Shown piece after piece: positions 1-11,573 of a DNA stretch of 64,000 bases. The translations under genes and the position numbers were made by a program. The stretch covers positions 43,066,612-43,130,611 of the forward strand of contig JACMZG010001914.1 of NCBI GenBank assembly GCA_018340805.1, given 5' to 3'. Under the pieces are notes generated by a model, which saw only the letters and a list, made by a program, of their open reading frames with translations, had not been told where the DNA came from and searched no databases. Within the stretch, counting starts at the first letter, position 1, and every line of letters begins with the position of its first letter. Origin of the DNA: Microvelia longipes. Its lineage: Eukaryota > Arthropoda > Insecta > Hemiptera > Veliidae.

Positions 1-299
1 TTCTGTATGATTTTCACATGGAAACTCCGGCATGGTTTGTTTGTTTCAATGTTTTTTATCAACATTTGGAAATGCAATATTTTCAAATTGATGGCAAAGC
101 TAGCTATGTAGAATGAGTTTTGGTTTTTAAGGTGATGTTACATCACTCTTAAAAATTATTGTAGATAAAAGCAAAAAATAAAGGTGAGAAAGATCCTATT
201 TACTATTAAGTAATAAAAATTAAAAAAAAATCATTTTTTTTTTAATAAAAAAACATGTCATCAGGGCTGATTTTGCCTTTGGAAAGTCTCTCAAATAAC

Positions 300-1040
300 C
301 ACAATACATTTTTAATTTTCCTCATTTATACCGTAGGTATATAGGAAAAGTATTGTGTTTGCAAAAAAAAATCGGAAACCGGGATGAAAACGGAATAATC
401 GGTTTCAGGAATTTTTAAGGCCTTCTGAGTGGTTTTCGCAAAGTTGTCTGTCTGTATGTGTGTGTGTTTTATCATCCTAGCGCCCAGTATATTTATGCTA
501 GAGAGTTGAAATTTTGTACAAAAAGCAGTCTACCGCTGTAGCCGCGCTATTCGGATAATATTTTTTTATGACGTTATTAACCCGCAATGATGACTCGGCA
601 AAAATTCTGAAAAATCATAAAACACGGAAAAATGATTGAAATTCGGCACGCATGTAGCCATTTGTTTTTTATAAAATTGTAAAAAATCAGAAAATATTCC
701 AATTGAGTTGAAATTTAGTACAAGTGTACCCCTTGACGTAATAAATAAGTGTACTAAGTTTTGTTATAATACAACAAGTCTATCTGCGATTTTTGGTGGA
801 TCATAAAAGTTAAGCAGCATCGAGCGTGTTTAGTGCCTTGTTAAATTACCACTGGGAACGAACCGAATGTATTTATCATCTGAGGACGACCAAAGCGAAT
901 CCAAAGATGTGTTGCAGTATAAATTTAGCGACTTGTATTTCTGAGGAGCGAGTCCGAAGCAGGGAGGATGAGCTCAGCGAATCCGATGTGATGAGGAAAA
1001 GTTCCGAGGTACCCCGTACCTGATTTTTCCAAGATGTAAA
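300..1040 (+). repeat. Dispersed repeat family R1, copy 1 (GAGCGAAGCGAG family)
   Basis: Non-coding repeat of about 700 bp. It begins near a 'taccgtaggtatatagg' segment, passes through 'gttgtctgtctgtatg' and 'tatgctagagagttgaa', and ends near 'ttccgaggtaccccgtacc'. The same ordered blocks recur at 40840-41215, 41620-42605, 52000-52270 and 57295-57995, and in reverse at 12600-13085, 60900-61470 and 63745-64000. The GAGCGAAGCGAG core is decayed in this copy. No protein signature is visible, so the class is unknown. The 65-codon ORF inside is not conserved in the other copies and is ignored. Confidence 0.7.
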
Positions 1041-1168
1041 GTAACTAATGTGAAGATATTATGTAATTTAAACTAATTTTATTATAATTAACTCATTTAA
1101 TTCGAGTTGTGTAGGGAAGGGACATATCAAGCAATATTGGAATGAATTGTCATATTTTTGCGAGGATA

Positions 1169-2097
1169 CTATAATACGACACACAGCTAAAATCAATTGA
1201 CAGCGCGCCAAAAATCTGTGAGGGAAAGAATTCTATTGGTTCAGACCGACCCCGCTCTTTCCCCCTCCACCTCATGCCAACCTCGGTATAAAAAATACCT
1301 TTTTCGTAAATAAAATCATTAAAAGGCAACACTGGTTGTAAATATTTGTAACCTCGCGTCGCTTTTATTTCCCTCATTGTGCATATTGATCTGTTTGATT
1401 TCGTTTCGTTTCATTCCAATCTGTTCAATTCGTCCAATTATTGCGAAGTTGTAATATGATCTGAGTACCTATATATGACGCTTGGACATTGACGTATTCT
1501 TCAAGCATTTCTTGCTATTTGAGTACAGCGCAGGTTTTGTGCTCTGTCAACCAAAAGACAGCATTTTTTTTTGAAAATGCCATGTCTTTCATAGATGACA
1601 GTCTTGACTTTTTAAGTCTGAATGCATATTGTGTCATATTATTTTTATAAAATGAAACAATACGCATTCAATTATACAAACTTGACATAAAAAAGCAGTT
1701 TGTTTTGGAAAAAGTAGTTATAGCTGACAATTTATTTAAATCGTCAAACTTTTTATCATAGAACTATTATGATCCATTGCATTACGTAAATTAACAACTT
1801 TAACTCGACTTAATTCATACTTCCGAACAAATTTAAAGCAACACTAGTTGGTAAATTTATAAGATACAACAATATTCCTTCTTAAAAAGTAAATAATAAT
1901 TTTAAAATAAAAAAAAATATATATCAAATAAAAGCAAATAATAAAATTTCAAAACATAACCTGACTTTCAGTGTTGCCAGAGTAGGGAATTGTTTTTGTT
2001 ACATAAAAGAAGGATTTTTTTTTATTAAAAAAAGAGGGTTGAAAGCATTGAATTTTGGCGGGCTGTCAATTGATTTTAGCCTTGTGTCGTATTATAG
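1169..2097. mobile_element. Non-autonomous TIR DNA element (family T1), copy 1
   Basis: The element has terminal inverted repeats that begin CTATAATACGACACACAG and continue through 'ctaaaatcaattgacag'. The right end is the reverse complement with a few changes. It is 929 bp long and is mirrored by an inverted copy at 50327-51217. Short relatives lie at 14250-14407 and 18254-18429. No transposase is visible. An ORF on the minus strand near 1150-1377 is shared with copy 2 and runs through the terminus, so it is probably incidental sequence. The target duplication is not clear. Confidence 0.75.
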
Positions 2098-3034
2098 ATC
2101 ACTAGTTTGGTTACCAACTGGTAACAATCATCGAGGTCTGAGTTTAGTTATGAGTATAGATTACCTTGTATGCTGATTAACTCGCCACAATATGTTTTAT
2201 TAAGTTGTATGTGTTTATTACCAATGAGTAATTTAAGTTGTCAGTCTTCCCTCTTGAATTTTTAACATTTTACCAATCAATGAGGCATTTTTGAAAGATT
2301 TGTTGAGTTTGTTAATATTGTTGGATAAACTACTTTCACAGACTTTTCACAAATATTTCCGCTTGAACGTATAATTATCAGTCTGATAGTTAAAGTTTAG
2401 CTTGCCTTGTTGTATTAGATTTATTTAATTTTTGATTCTTTGAATTAAGTCTCGGTTTAATTTTCTGTGGGTTATATTTTGTTGTTTTCTTACCCATGCA
2501 ATTTTCAATGTCAGACTCCGTTACATAGCTTGCAGACTGCCATCTCAACCCAGGCTGAGGCAGATTTAACCAGCATGTTACCTTGAATTAAACAAAAACT
2601 TCTACCCGAGTTTCTGTTTCTTCCTTTACTTATCTGGGTCCTTTTCTGCCACCCTCCCTCTCCCCCTACTTCTTTCAAATTTTTTTTAGGCTTTTTATGA
2701 CCAATAACCATTTTTAGCAATCAAGTAACTATGAAAAAACAGGTCAGGTAAATTACCAGTTTGTAGTAGTTATTATTTCTGATTGATGGTTATTATTGGT
2801 TTCTAGAGGTAACCAATGGTAATTGGTAATCATTGCTTAGAAGTATAAAGTTAAATCATACTTTTCACAATTTATTTAATTAAGTAATAAAATAAGCAAT
2901 GTGATTGTTACAAGTATTAGAGCTAACACAGTTATCTTTAGCTAGAGACTGGTTTTTGAGAAAGTGACAAAAATGAAGAGTGTTTGCTGGGGTTACTTAG
3001 TGTTGATAGTTTTTAGTATGGTGTCAACCTAACC
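2098..3034. other. No gene seen
   Basis: AT-rich sequence with no coding signature, RNA gene or clear repeat. It is presumably intronic or upstream of the dlg1 3' exons. A minus-strand ORF at 2511-2720 shows no recognisable protein. Confidence 0.5.
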
Positions 3035-3280
3035 TCACCATGATGTTTTATTAAAAAAACACACTTTAATTAAAAACAATTAATATATTGTCAACCACAA
3101 TAGTTTAAAAAATTATAACTGACCGGTTTCGACTTTAGGTCATCATCAGAGCTGTTTACAGACTGATTATGACGTTAAGTCGAAACCGGTCAGTTATAAT
3201 TTTTTTATACTATTGTGGTTGACAATATATGAAATGTTTTTAATTCTAGTGTGGTTTTTTTTATTAAACATCACGGTGAG
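3035..3280. repeat. Head-to-head Penelope-type terminus (palindrome P1)
   Basis: A long inverted repeat. The left arm runs from 'tcaccatgatg' at 3035 and the right arm ends with 'catcacggtga' near 3279. The arms share the segment 'aattataactgaccggtttc'. The centre holds a hammerhead-like core (listed separately) in the left arm and a degenerate one in the right arm. Other palindromes of this design occur at 26997-27213, 44330-44592, 56740-57250 and 59840-60240. Confidence 0.7.
3120..3155 (-). ncRNA. Hammerhead-ribozyme-like motif
   Basis: On the minus strand the order is CTGATGA, one extra T, a GAC/GTC stem II, GAAA, a palindromic CCGG stem III and a GUC cleavage context. The three bases after the cleavage site (AGT) can pair with the three bases before CTGATGA (GCT), counting one G-U pair, to form stem I. 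Minimal hammerheads are known in the terminal repeats of Penelope-like elements. The extra base after CTGATGA departs from the canonical core, so activity is uncertain. Confidence 0.5.
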
Positions 3281-3339
3281 TCTATACCACAAAATCTCTG
3301 TCAAAACAACTAATGGTTAAAACCTAACCTGTGGAGTTT

Positions 3340-3435
3340 AACATCACTAACTTAGTCTTCCCACCAATAAGCTTTAATTGATCTCTAAACAGAGCTTGGC
3401 TTTTGTCTATAACGCCACTTAGATTGCCTTAACAA
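3340..3435 (-). repeat. Penelope-type terminus fragment
   Basis: The segment with 'ccaccaataagcttt' and the following 'gatctctaaacagagc', 'ataacgccac' and 'gccttaacaagtaa' blocks matches, with divergence, the sequence at 16980-17095. The hammerhead-like core is too degenerate to call here. Confidence 0.45.
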
Positions 3436-3589
3436 GTAAAATCATAAATTAACAATCCTTACAAAATAAATAGTTAATTGAAAGAAATGTAAAGTACAGA
3501 AGTTAAAACAGTAAAAATCAAAAGCAAGAAAGTATATAAAGGATTGTATCAATAATGAATAAATAACATAAAAAAATAAGTTATAAATA

Positions 3590-3880
3590 ATAGTTATTTA
3601 TGCACCAAGGGAGTAAAGAATGCTATTATTTCCCTGAGTAGTTAGTTGGTTTCTAAGGCGTGAGCTGAGGGAACCAAAGCATTAACTCCAGAGGCAAAGC
3701 CGAGGGAGGTAATTGTGAGGGGAAAAATAACATTTTACTCCCAAGGTGCATACAAGATTTTATCTCTAGATGTTGATTTTATTTTAATACATTTTGTTGT
3801 ATTTTATTCTAAATTTTTGGGTCGGACCCCCTTATAAATTTGTGGGTGCTGCCCCCCAAAAAAATATAAATGATATTTTT
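3590..3880 (+). repeat. Dispersed repeat family R2, copy 1
   Basis: The block from 'ccaagggagtaaagaatgc' through 'ttactcccaaggtgcata' and the adjacent 'acccccttataaattt' segment recurs at 23610-23900. A related piece in the other orientation follows the Penelope element near 32760-32880. No coding capacity is visible. Confidence 0.65.
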
Positions 3881-5384
3881 TCTGTCCCAAGGAAATTTAT
3901 TTTGTGCTTACTTTTATATATACAATAAATTATTTCTTTTCAAAAGTGTAAAATGATACCAACGAAATTTGTGACATTAGTACATGGGTTGAAGAAGGAA
4001 ACATAAGACCTCATAAACAATATATTCTCTGTGCATATCCACCAAAACAGACTGCTTTGTAAATGTTATACTATTTAAAGTGATACAGTGGGTTCTCTTT
4101 GGATAGTTTTTTATATAAAAACTCAAGTTTATTTAGAATGAGTCAATACTTTAGCAAAAGTAATAGAAAAATTAAAAAAAAAAAATAATGTAAGAAAATG
4201 TAGCATGATTTCACTTAGTTATATTTCTATCAATTTAAGTTCTAATTAATATTTTTAATTTAGTCTGAACTTTTTTTTCAAATTTCTTTTGTTAAATATT
4301 ATAAGTTAATGATTTGGTTGTTTTGGTTGACTACTCTGTATTTTTACCTTTTGGTCCTGTTAAATACAAATTTTTGAGTACCGAGTGAACAAACTTAAAA
4401 CCAAAACTGTGCAATATTTATAAAACAGCTTAGCTAACAAAGTAACCTGTGTGTGTGTGTGTGACAGAGTCCCCTTCCACACCTCTAGAGGGAGATAGCA
4501 ATTCGTGTGAGTACAGAACACCTTCTATTAGCACCCAATTTTACACAAATATTTTATGCATCCTTTATTTACAACTTTTTAATTCGTATATTTTCAGAAG
4601 TAAAATCTTTTAATTTGCAAATTTGATTCTTTATTATTTTTGTTTTATCGGTAATAAGGCATATTCATTTTCTTTCTCAAGAATTTTGTTTTTTATTACA
4701 TAATTTTTTTCTTTTTTATATCTCTAACATTTTTCTATATTTTATCACTTAAATTTCTTCTTTATTTTATCACATTTTTTTCCTTATCTTTTAAATATTT
4801 TTCTTTATTTTATCACTTGATTTTTCTATATTTTATCACTTATATTTCTTCTTTATTATATTACTTCATTTTATCACCTTTTTATCCTTATCATTAAATT
4901 ATTTTTCTTTATTTTATCACCTGATTTTTTCTTTATTTTATCTCTTACATTTCATCATTATTTTATTACTTACATTTGTTAAAAGTCAATTTATATATAT
5001 ATTTTTTTTTAATTTAAATTAGGTTATTTTCTTAATAATTCACTACTTTATTTATTTTAATGCATGATAAATTATTTGTATTTAGCAAATTTTAAATATA
5101 AAATGTTTAGTTATTAAAACTATATTGATGAGCAGTTTTGAACTATTTTAATTAATGTCAAAATGCCAAATTAGTTAATGTTAATAGCCAAAACTCTACT
5201 TTTTATTAATATTTTGTGAAATACGTTAGCTTTTATAGTAATTTGCAATAGCTGTTAAAATTGTACCGTGACATTATTTTGGTTATAAAAAGATGTTGCA
5301 ACACCAAAATATCCAAATATACCAAACCTTTATTTAAACCAGAGCTGGCTTTTACTCTTACAACCAATTGCAGTCCGCTATATG
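3881..5384. other. AT-rich non-coding stretch
   Basis: No gene is visible. It holds a short (TG)n run at about 4448-4465 and an irregular array of 'ctttattttatcac'-like units at about 4730-4975, probably a decayed simple repeat. Confidence 0.5.
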
Positions 5385-6461
5385 CAAAGAGACTAATACT
5401 TAAAAGAGCGTACATAGGCAGAATAACTAAGTGATACAGGATCTGGAAGTGAAACAGCTTTTACTAAGTGTAACAGGACTTACTCCTGCTAGAGTCTCCC
5501 TAGAGAGAGACTAAATACTTCCCACCTCTTTAAAACGTATTGTAGCACCCACTGGAGAAACAGCAGGCATTTTTCTGCAACGTCATATTAAATCACTTTA
5601 CAACACAGATAATTATAGAATATCTGCAATAAATAGTAATTAAAACTTATTTTAAATTTATTTTACTTCATTTAAGACAAAATAGTGGAAAAATAATCTA
5701 ATATTTACATTGGATTGTAATTATTATGAAAAATTTAAAAAAAAATGTGTCACCAATGTACAGTATGGCACCTAGCTACCCAAGGAATGATAAGAGCTGT
5801 TGTATCCTCCCTCTAAGTATAAGTCTCTTTGTCACCAATGTACAGTTACAGCATCTAGCTACCCAAGGAATGATAAGAGCTTTTGTATCCTCCTCTAAGT
5901 ATTAGTCTTGTCACCAATGTACAGTTACAGCATCTAGCTACCCAAGGAATGATAAGAGCTGTTTATCCTCCCTCTAAGTATTAGTCTTTGTCACCAATGT
6001 ACAGTTACAGCACCTAGCTACCCAAGGAATGATAAGAGCTGTTGTATCCCCTCTAAGTATTAGTCTCTTTGTCACCAATGTACAGTTACGGCATCTAGCT
6101 ACCAAGGAATGATAAGAGCTGTTGTATCCTCCTCTAAGTATTAGTCTCTTTGTCACCAGTGTACAGTTACAACATCTAGCTACCCAAGGAATGATAAGAG
6201 CTGTTGTATCCTCCCTCTAAGTATTAGTCTCTTTGTCACCAGTGTAGAGTTACAACATCTAGCTACCCAAGGAATGATAAGAGCTGTTGTATCCTCCCTC
6301 TAAGTATTAGTCTCTTTGTCACCAATGTACAGATACAGCACCTAGCTACCCAAGGAATGATAAAGCTTTGTATCCTCCTCTAAGTAAGTCTCTTTGTCAC
6401 AATGTCGACACCTAGCTACTGATAAGAGCTTTGTATCCTCCTCTAAGTATTAGTCTCTTTG
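5385..6461. mobile_element. hAT-like MITE (family H1), copy with amplified right end
   Basis: The termini are CAAAGAGACTAATACTT on the left and TTAGTCTCTTTG on the right, as in the copies at 7530-7987 and 20001-20203. The internal part from 5455 to 5745 aligns with 7610-7895. The right subterminal segment has expanded into the tandem array listed separately. The flanking 8-mers (gctatatg and gctcattc) agree only in part, so the target duplication has decayed or is absent. No transposase is present. Confidence 0.75.
5746..6461. repeat. 84-bp tandem array, about 9 units
   Basis: Units of about 80-84 bp start with 'tgtcaccaatgtacag' and include 'ctagctacccaaggaatgat' and 'gtattagtctcttt'. Starts fall near 5746, 5831, 5910, 5990, 6070, 6152, 6235, 6318 and 6396. 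The last two units are decayed. One unit equals the right end of the H1 MITE, which occurs singly at 7900-7987. Confidence 0.9.
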
Positions 6462-7323
6462 GCTCATTCTACAAAGTCAGACTAAGGTTCTCATTTATTT
6501 CTTTTCTCTGGAATTGATGATGGTTGTAAGACTTAAAGCCTTGTATGATTTTAGTGAAGGTTTTGTGGGGAGATACAGGTGTCATAATATAATTGTGTGT
6601 TATTTCTCGTTTACTACGGTAACACCATTATCAAAGTATTTTCATTGTAGTATTTTGACTCGAGACAATTTCTCCATTTGCCGGCATCCAGCAAAATTAC
6701 GCATTAAAACTTTAAAGAAAACGAGTTTGTCTGAAAGAATAATTATATATTTTATTTCCATAAGTAATAATTTACATTTGTTACACTTAAAGTAATTATT
6801 TACTAGGAACAATTACAAAAAAAACATCTTCAAAACATAAATATTTTTAAAACAAAGTTATTAAATAAAATAATATCTTGACTAATTGTACTAACATCTA
6901 AAGAAAAAGGCAACAGTTCATAGAATAAGTATTAACAAGCCATATTTTGACCCTTGAAAATGTTATTGATTCAATGACACCAGATTGCTCTGTATAATCA
7001 CTTCTACTCATTTCATTTTACTTATTTTTTAATAAATTTTACTCGTGAATGCATGTTTTTGTTTGATCAAAGTACAAAGGCACTCACTGCATGATGTTTA
7101 TGGTTTTAAACATGTTCTCAGCTTTCCTCGTGGATAGTAACTCTTTTAAATAGGATATCAGATGCTTTTAAGATGTGTTTTCCTCTTTAATGCTTAGTTT
7201 ACCAGTATGATAGCATCCATGTTAAAGTTATAAATGTTCAAACAGCAATGTGTAGCAATACCATAGATACACTTTAGAGCTGCTCCAATTGAACTTGGAA
7301 GTTATATTTATTTATGAAACATG
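6462..7323. other. No gene seen
   Basis: AT-rich sequence without recognisable repeats or coding signal. The 93-codon ORF at 6514-6795 has low-complexity composition and no known motif. Confidence 0.45.
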
Positions 7324-7458
7324 AGCTATTAGCTGTGTTTGCACTTCCTAGCCCAAAGCTTAGTCATAAGCTATTAGCTGTGTTTGTACTTCCTAGCCCA
7401 AAGCTTAGTCATAAGCTATTAGCTGTGTCTTCCTAGCCCAAAGCTTAGTCATAAGCTA
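7324..7458. repeat. 45-bp tandem repeat, 3 copies
   Basis: Units begin 'agctattagctgtgt' at 7324, 7369 and 7414 and include 'cctagcccaaagcttagtca'. The third unit has a small deletion. Confidence 0.85.
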
Positions 7459-7529
7459 TAAGGTGTCTAAACCAACAAGTATAACCTGTACTGTTCCCTT
7501 ACTATTGGTTTTAGTCTTCCACAGGAACC

Positions 7530-7987
7530 CAAAGAGACTAAAAACTATTAGAGGGAGTACAGAACCCCATTAACACAGTGATAAGGGGTCTGGAAGTGAG
7601 ACAGTTTCCATAGGTGCCGTAACTGTACTTACCCCTACTATAGTCTCCCTAGAGAGAGACTAGATACTCCTCCACCCCTCTACAACTCCTATTGTAGCAT
7701 ACACTCTACTAACGCCGGCAATTTTTCAGTGATGCCACATTAAACCACTTTATTCAAAACTAACAATTAAAGAATATATGCAATAGATAATAATTAAAAC
7801 TTATTTTAAATTCATTTTACTTGATTTAAAATAAAATAGTCGAAAAATAATGTAATACTTACGTAAAGTTGTAATTATTAGGAAAAATAAAAAAAAATGA
7901 TGTCACCAATGTACCGTTACGGCACCTAGCTACCCAAGGAATGATAAGAACTGTTGTATCCTCCCTCTAATAGTATTAGTCTCTTTG
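7530..7987. mobile_element. hAT-like MITE (family H1), intact copy
   Basis: This 458-bp element starts CAAAGAGACTAA and ends TTAGTCTCTTTG. It is flanked on both sides by the same 8 bp, caggaacc (7522-7529 and 7988-7995). An 8-bp target duplication and CA...TG ends fit the hAT superfamily. There is no coding region, so it is non-autonomous. It holds a single copy of the unit that is tandemly repeated at 5746-6461. Confidence 0.85.
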
Positions 7988-8478
7988 CAGGAACCAAACC
8001 ATCAACACATAGTCTGTTTGTGACCCCTGTAAAAGTGACTGCTGAGTCACATGACATTTGCCATGAGTAATATTTGGCACTTGTTTTTCTCTGCATGATG
8101 ATATTCCTGCTTATTTTAATCTTAACCATTTATGTCTTTTTCTGCCATCTTAGTTGTAAGAAATGTTTACTTCATTTTCCAAGATTTACTGTACCCTAAT
8201 ATCTTATTTCATGCTTCAATCAACAATATTACTGTTTGGCAGTGAAGTATATGTAACTTTACTATTTAATTAGAACTAATGTATTATTAATTGCATTTAA
8301 TTACCCTTCGTAACATGATCAAATAGGTATGAAGAAATGGTTGGCCCTCTCAGCCTTGATTAAGATCTTATGTATATTCCTCTTCTGGCCTAAATTTGGC
8401 TGATGCATGTTAAATAATAATATTTTACACTGTTAGTATGTTGGTAACTTAAATATGTTTTGTGATTTTATGTTACAG

Positions 8479-8520
8479 CGTTCATGCTCTGCTATGCTCA
8501 AGATGATCCCAGCTCAGAAG
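8479..8520 (+). CDS. dlg1: Discs large homolog, 42-nt exon between SH3 and GUK domains
   Basis: The exon is bounded by 'tgttacag' and 'gtattag'. It starts with the last two bases of a split codon, encodes FMLCYAQDDPSSE and ends with the first base of a glycine codon. The next exon (17303) completes this codon and continues [10 protein letters not shown]. From memory, insect Dlg has a closely similar stretch (FMLCYTQDD followed by an acidic segment) just before the guanylate-kinase-like domain, which supports assigning this exon to dlg1 despite its size and an 8.8-kb downstream intron. Upstream exons (L27, PDZ, SH3) are not found and probably lie before the window. Confidence 0.85.
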
Positions 8521-9426
8521 GTATTAGTCTAAGTGACATTAGTTTAATTCAATTACTTATTGGTAAGAAACAACTCATTCAAACACTACTTCCCTTCGTA
8601 TTGGATGCCCTTTGAGTTGGAATGAAACCACGTTACACCTGTATTTAGTTACTATGCTACCTATAGTCGGAACCTTTTTTTTTATTTTTATATTCTTCCA
8701 CTCGACAGACTCCTTAATAAGAAAACACAAGTTTGCAGCTTAATATTAAAAGAGAAAATAGTACAGCTAGAGATAACTTCTAGTAGTCCGTGAGCCAGAC
8801 CTGAATACAAAAATACAAAATGTGACTCATTTTGTACTATTTGAAACCATTTTTTTTTAAAATATACCTTAAATGCTGAAGAAAAAACTTAGTCTGCTTA
8901 TCCAGAGTGGAACCCTTCCTTTATATGATTGCACACGCTCAAAATTTTAGAAAATTGCACAAATTTTAGACTTCTTGGAATGAGTGGTTCCCTATTGGTC
9001 ATGTGCAAAACTTGAAGAGAACATTGTTTAAAGCTGACAAAGTTTCCAATAAATCGAGTGTTAATTGGTAAAAATCATCTTACTAGAACCTAAGTTATAG
9101 CATTCCCAAAATGACTTAAATGTGCACAAAAACAAATTTGCTGACTTTGTAAACAATTTTTTAAGGGGTTTTGCCAATGATATTACTTTAGTTTTAATTA
9201 TCAGATTTTGATAAATAAATTCTCAATTTATTAGAAACTTTTGGAGCTTTAAAAATATTCTTTTCAAGTTTTCGCACGACCAATAGGGAACAATTTGGTC
9301 ATCATTTATCATAGTCTTAAATATGTGAAAAGAGACAATAGCTTTATTAAAGGTCAGATGTTAATCAGCACGACACCAGAAACAAAAAAATATATATAAT
9401 TTAAAAATTATATATATAAGCGTAAA

Positions 9427-9429
<3 letters not shown>

Positions 9430-9490
<61 letters not shown>

Positions 9491-9498
9491 TATATAAT
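9430..9498. repeat. (AT)n microsatellite
   Basis: Nearly pure AT dinucleotide tract next to the LINE fragment. Confidence 0.95.
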
Positions 9499-9501
9499 AA
9501 T

Positions 9502-9726
9502 CAACACAGACTTACCAGATCTGAGACGGGTTTCTCTTACTTAGGAGTTCAGCTGTTCAACACCCTCCCAGTAGAAATTAGAAATCTTGAAGACAATGAT
9601 TTTGATATAAAAATTAAAAATTTACTGAAAGAAAATCCTGTATACAAAATTGAAGAATTTTTTTCTTTATTTTTAAATATTATGATTGACGTTTGTATGT
9701 TTGCCATTGCAAATCTTGAACAATAA
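9502..9726 (+). pseudogene. 3' end of a non-LTR retrotransposon ORF2 (fragment)
   Basis: One frame reads YLGVQLFNTLPVEIRNLED and continues through a lysine-rich stretch to ENPVYKIEEFF and a TAA at 9724-9726. 'LGV-LFN-LP--I' followed by a basic helix and 'YSI-EFL'-like text is the usual C-terminal tail of Jockey/CR1-type ORF2 proteins. The rest of the reverse transcriptase is missing, so this is a 5'-truncated insertion within the L1 element. The following aataaagc may be its polyadenylation signal. Confidence 0.65.
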
Positions 9727-9945
9727 AGCTTTTATTTATTTACCACTTATTTTAAGAAATCAAAAATTTGTGCCATTTTCTAAAATTTTGAGTGTGTATA
9801 ATCATGAAGGCCCTTACTCTGGATAGGCAGTCTATTGTTCTTTATAGTTCAAGGTATAGTTTAAGAAACATTTGTTTAAAGCTGTACAAAATAAATCAGG
9901 TTTTTTCAGGACCGGTTTCTGGACTATAAATCTTAATTATGTCAC

Positions 9946-11573
9946 TAGATTTGGCAGATAATTGTTTTGATTACATTTGCCCAGTTAGCTTTTAATGTCA
10001 AACTTCTACATTTTTATTACAAACCATGGCCACAATTTTCATTCGAATCTCAACTTATTTGGTTTACGCATTATTAAGGACTATAAATGCGTCGTTAAAA
10101 TTTAAAAAGTTAGTTTCCAGTTTCCAAGCATGAAACACACTCAGCAAGACATAGTACTGACTCAGCTTTATTTGTTATGCGTATTGCGGGATGGAGAAAG
10201 ACCGAATAGTTTTGTTTAAATCTACAAGTATTTTTTTCTAAAGTTAGTTTGCTAGGCAGGTCAGAGAATAGAGCAGGATGACTTTCACGCAAGTGTCAAA
10301 GGGGCCCAATACTCTTAAGGTAAAGCCTAAAAAGCTCCTTGAGACAAATGTTTTTAAAGTACACCAATTTTTTAAAAAATATTCTCAATTTGTTACCTAA
10401 ATTTAGGTCCTTAAGGACCCCCATTATTTATACTTGGGCCTTTAAAGATCCCAAACGGAAGACTAGGGCCTCAAGGGGCCCTTAACATACATGATCAGGG
10501 CCCTAGAGCAGTACAGAAGGACACTTAGATTAAACATTAAATAATTTAATTAAAAATTTCATTTAAATGAATAAACTTCAGTTGTACTCAAGTTTATTTT
10601 ATTCTACTTATTTATTTTATTTACTAAAGTTAATTTTAATTTATTTAAATAAAATATTATAAATTTGATTAATTTTATTAAATATGAAATTAAAGTTAAA
10701 AAAATTAAATTAAACTTGCTATAATCATTAATACTTCTCTAGTTAAAAGTACACCACTCTGAGAAGCTATGTAGGAACCCCCTCCCCCCATTGGGCCCCT
10801 TGAGATGTATGGTGGGCCCTTTTAGGCCGAACCCTCCTTGGACCTTTTTGGCTCAGTCTGCCACTGCTTATAATGATAAAGCAATTTTACTGCAAGTTTC
10901 CCTATGCGACTTATTTTGTAAGGGATCCACTGAAGGTTCTTAGTAATGCTATTTTAATTGTTTCACTGAATGCTTGATTCTTGTTAAAAAAGACTAAACA
11001 TTAACAAAGACTAAATTAAAATAAGAAATAGTTAAGTGCACAATACCATTTTATATATTGTAGTTCAATATATCCACAATACAGTGAGGTACTCTGATAA
11101 CTTTTAGATAGCTTTTACTCCAATTAGCCGCCTGTTTTGTGAAATTTAATTTTTTAAGTTCAAGTATATTGCTTAGAATGATTTTTCTGTCTTTTTACAA
11201 ATGTTTTTGTATCTCCATATTCATGCTGACTTGCCACTCTAAATATCTTGTTAAATGTTCCTGTCATGAATAGTTAATTTATATATTTTTTTACTTTAAT
11301 ATATATTTATATATAAAAATTGATCTGTTGTTAGATATTCACATAAGAAAATTATGCTTATTTAAGCAAATTCGCAAAGGAAAATTCTAAAAACAGCAAG
11401 ATAGAAAAAACATATATTTGATTTATAAGATACTATTAAGGTCTTAAGTTTGACCTAAACTAAGGTTTATTTATGGTTTAGAGATTTTTTAGGAGTACCT
11501 GACATTGTACAAGCTCAGAATCATTATTTTAAAGGATAAAAGATTTAAGGATTTCCATTCCTCATATAAATTA
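9946..11573. other. dlg1 intron, no gene seen
   Basis: AT-rich sequence. A patch at 10320-10510 and 10780-10860 is unusually rich in GGGCCC/CCCC runs but shows no clear structure. Confidence 0.45.

Larger units (their letters stand above)
8784..9930. mobile_element. Long-TIR element (family L1) with nested insertions, copy A
   Basis: Left arm (about 8784-9050) and right arm (about 9750-9930) are inverted copies. They share 'tagtcc', 'acctgaa', a 'gtgactcattttgtac'-like block, 'gaaaattgcacaaatttt' and 'cctattggtc' segments. A second, separately decayed copy is at 59443-60772. The interior here carries an (AT)n tract and a LINE 3' fragment. There is no transposase. Confidence 0.7.

Noticed and set aside
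5746..6461. Regular repeats suggesting a CRISPR-like array
   Set aside because: Units are contiguous with no unique spacers, the genome is eukaryotic, and the unit is a MITE end. The arrays at 15628 and 38310 also lack spacers.
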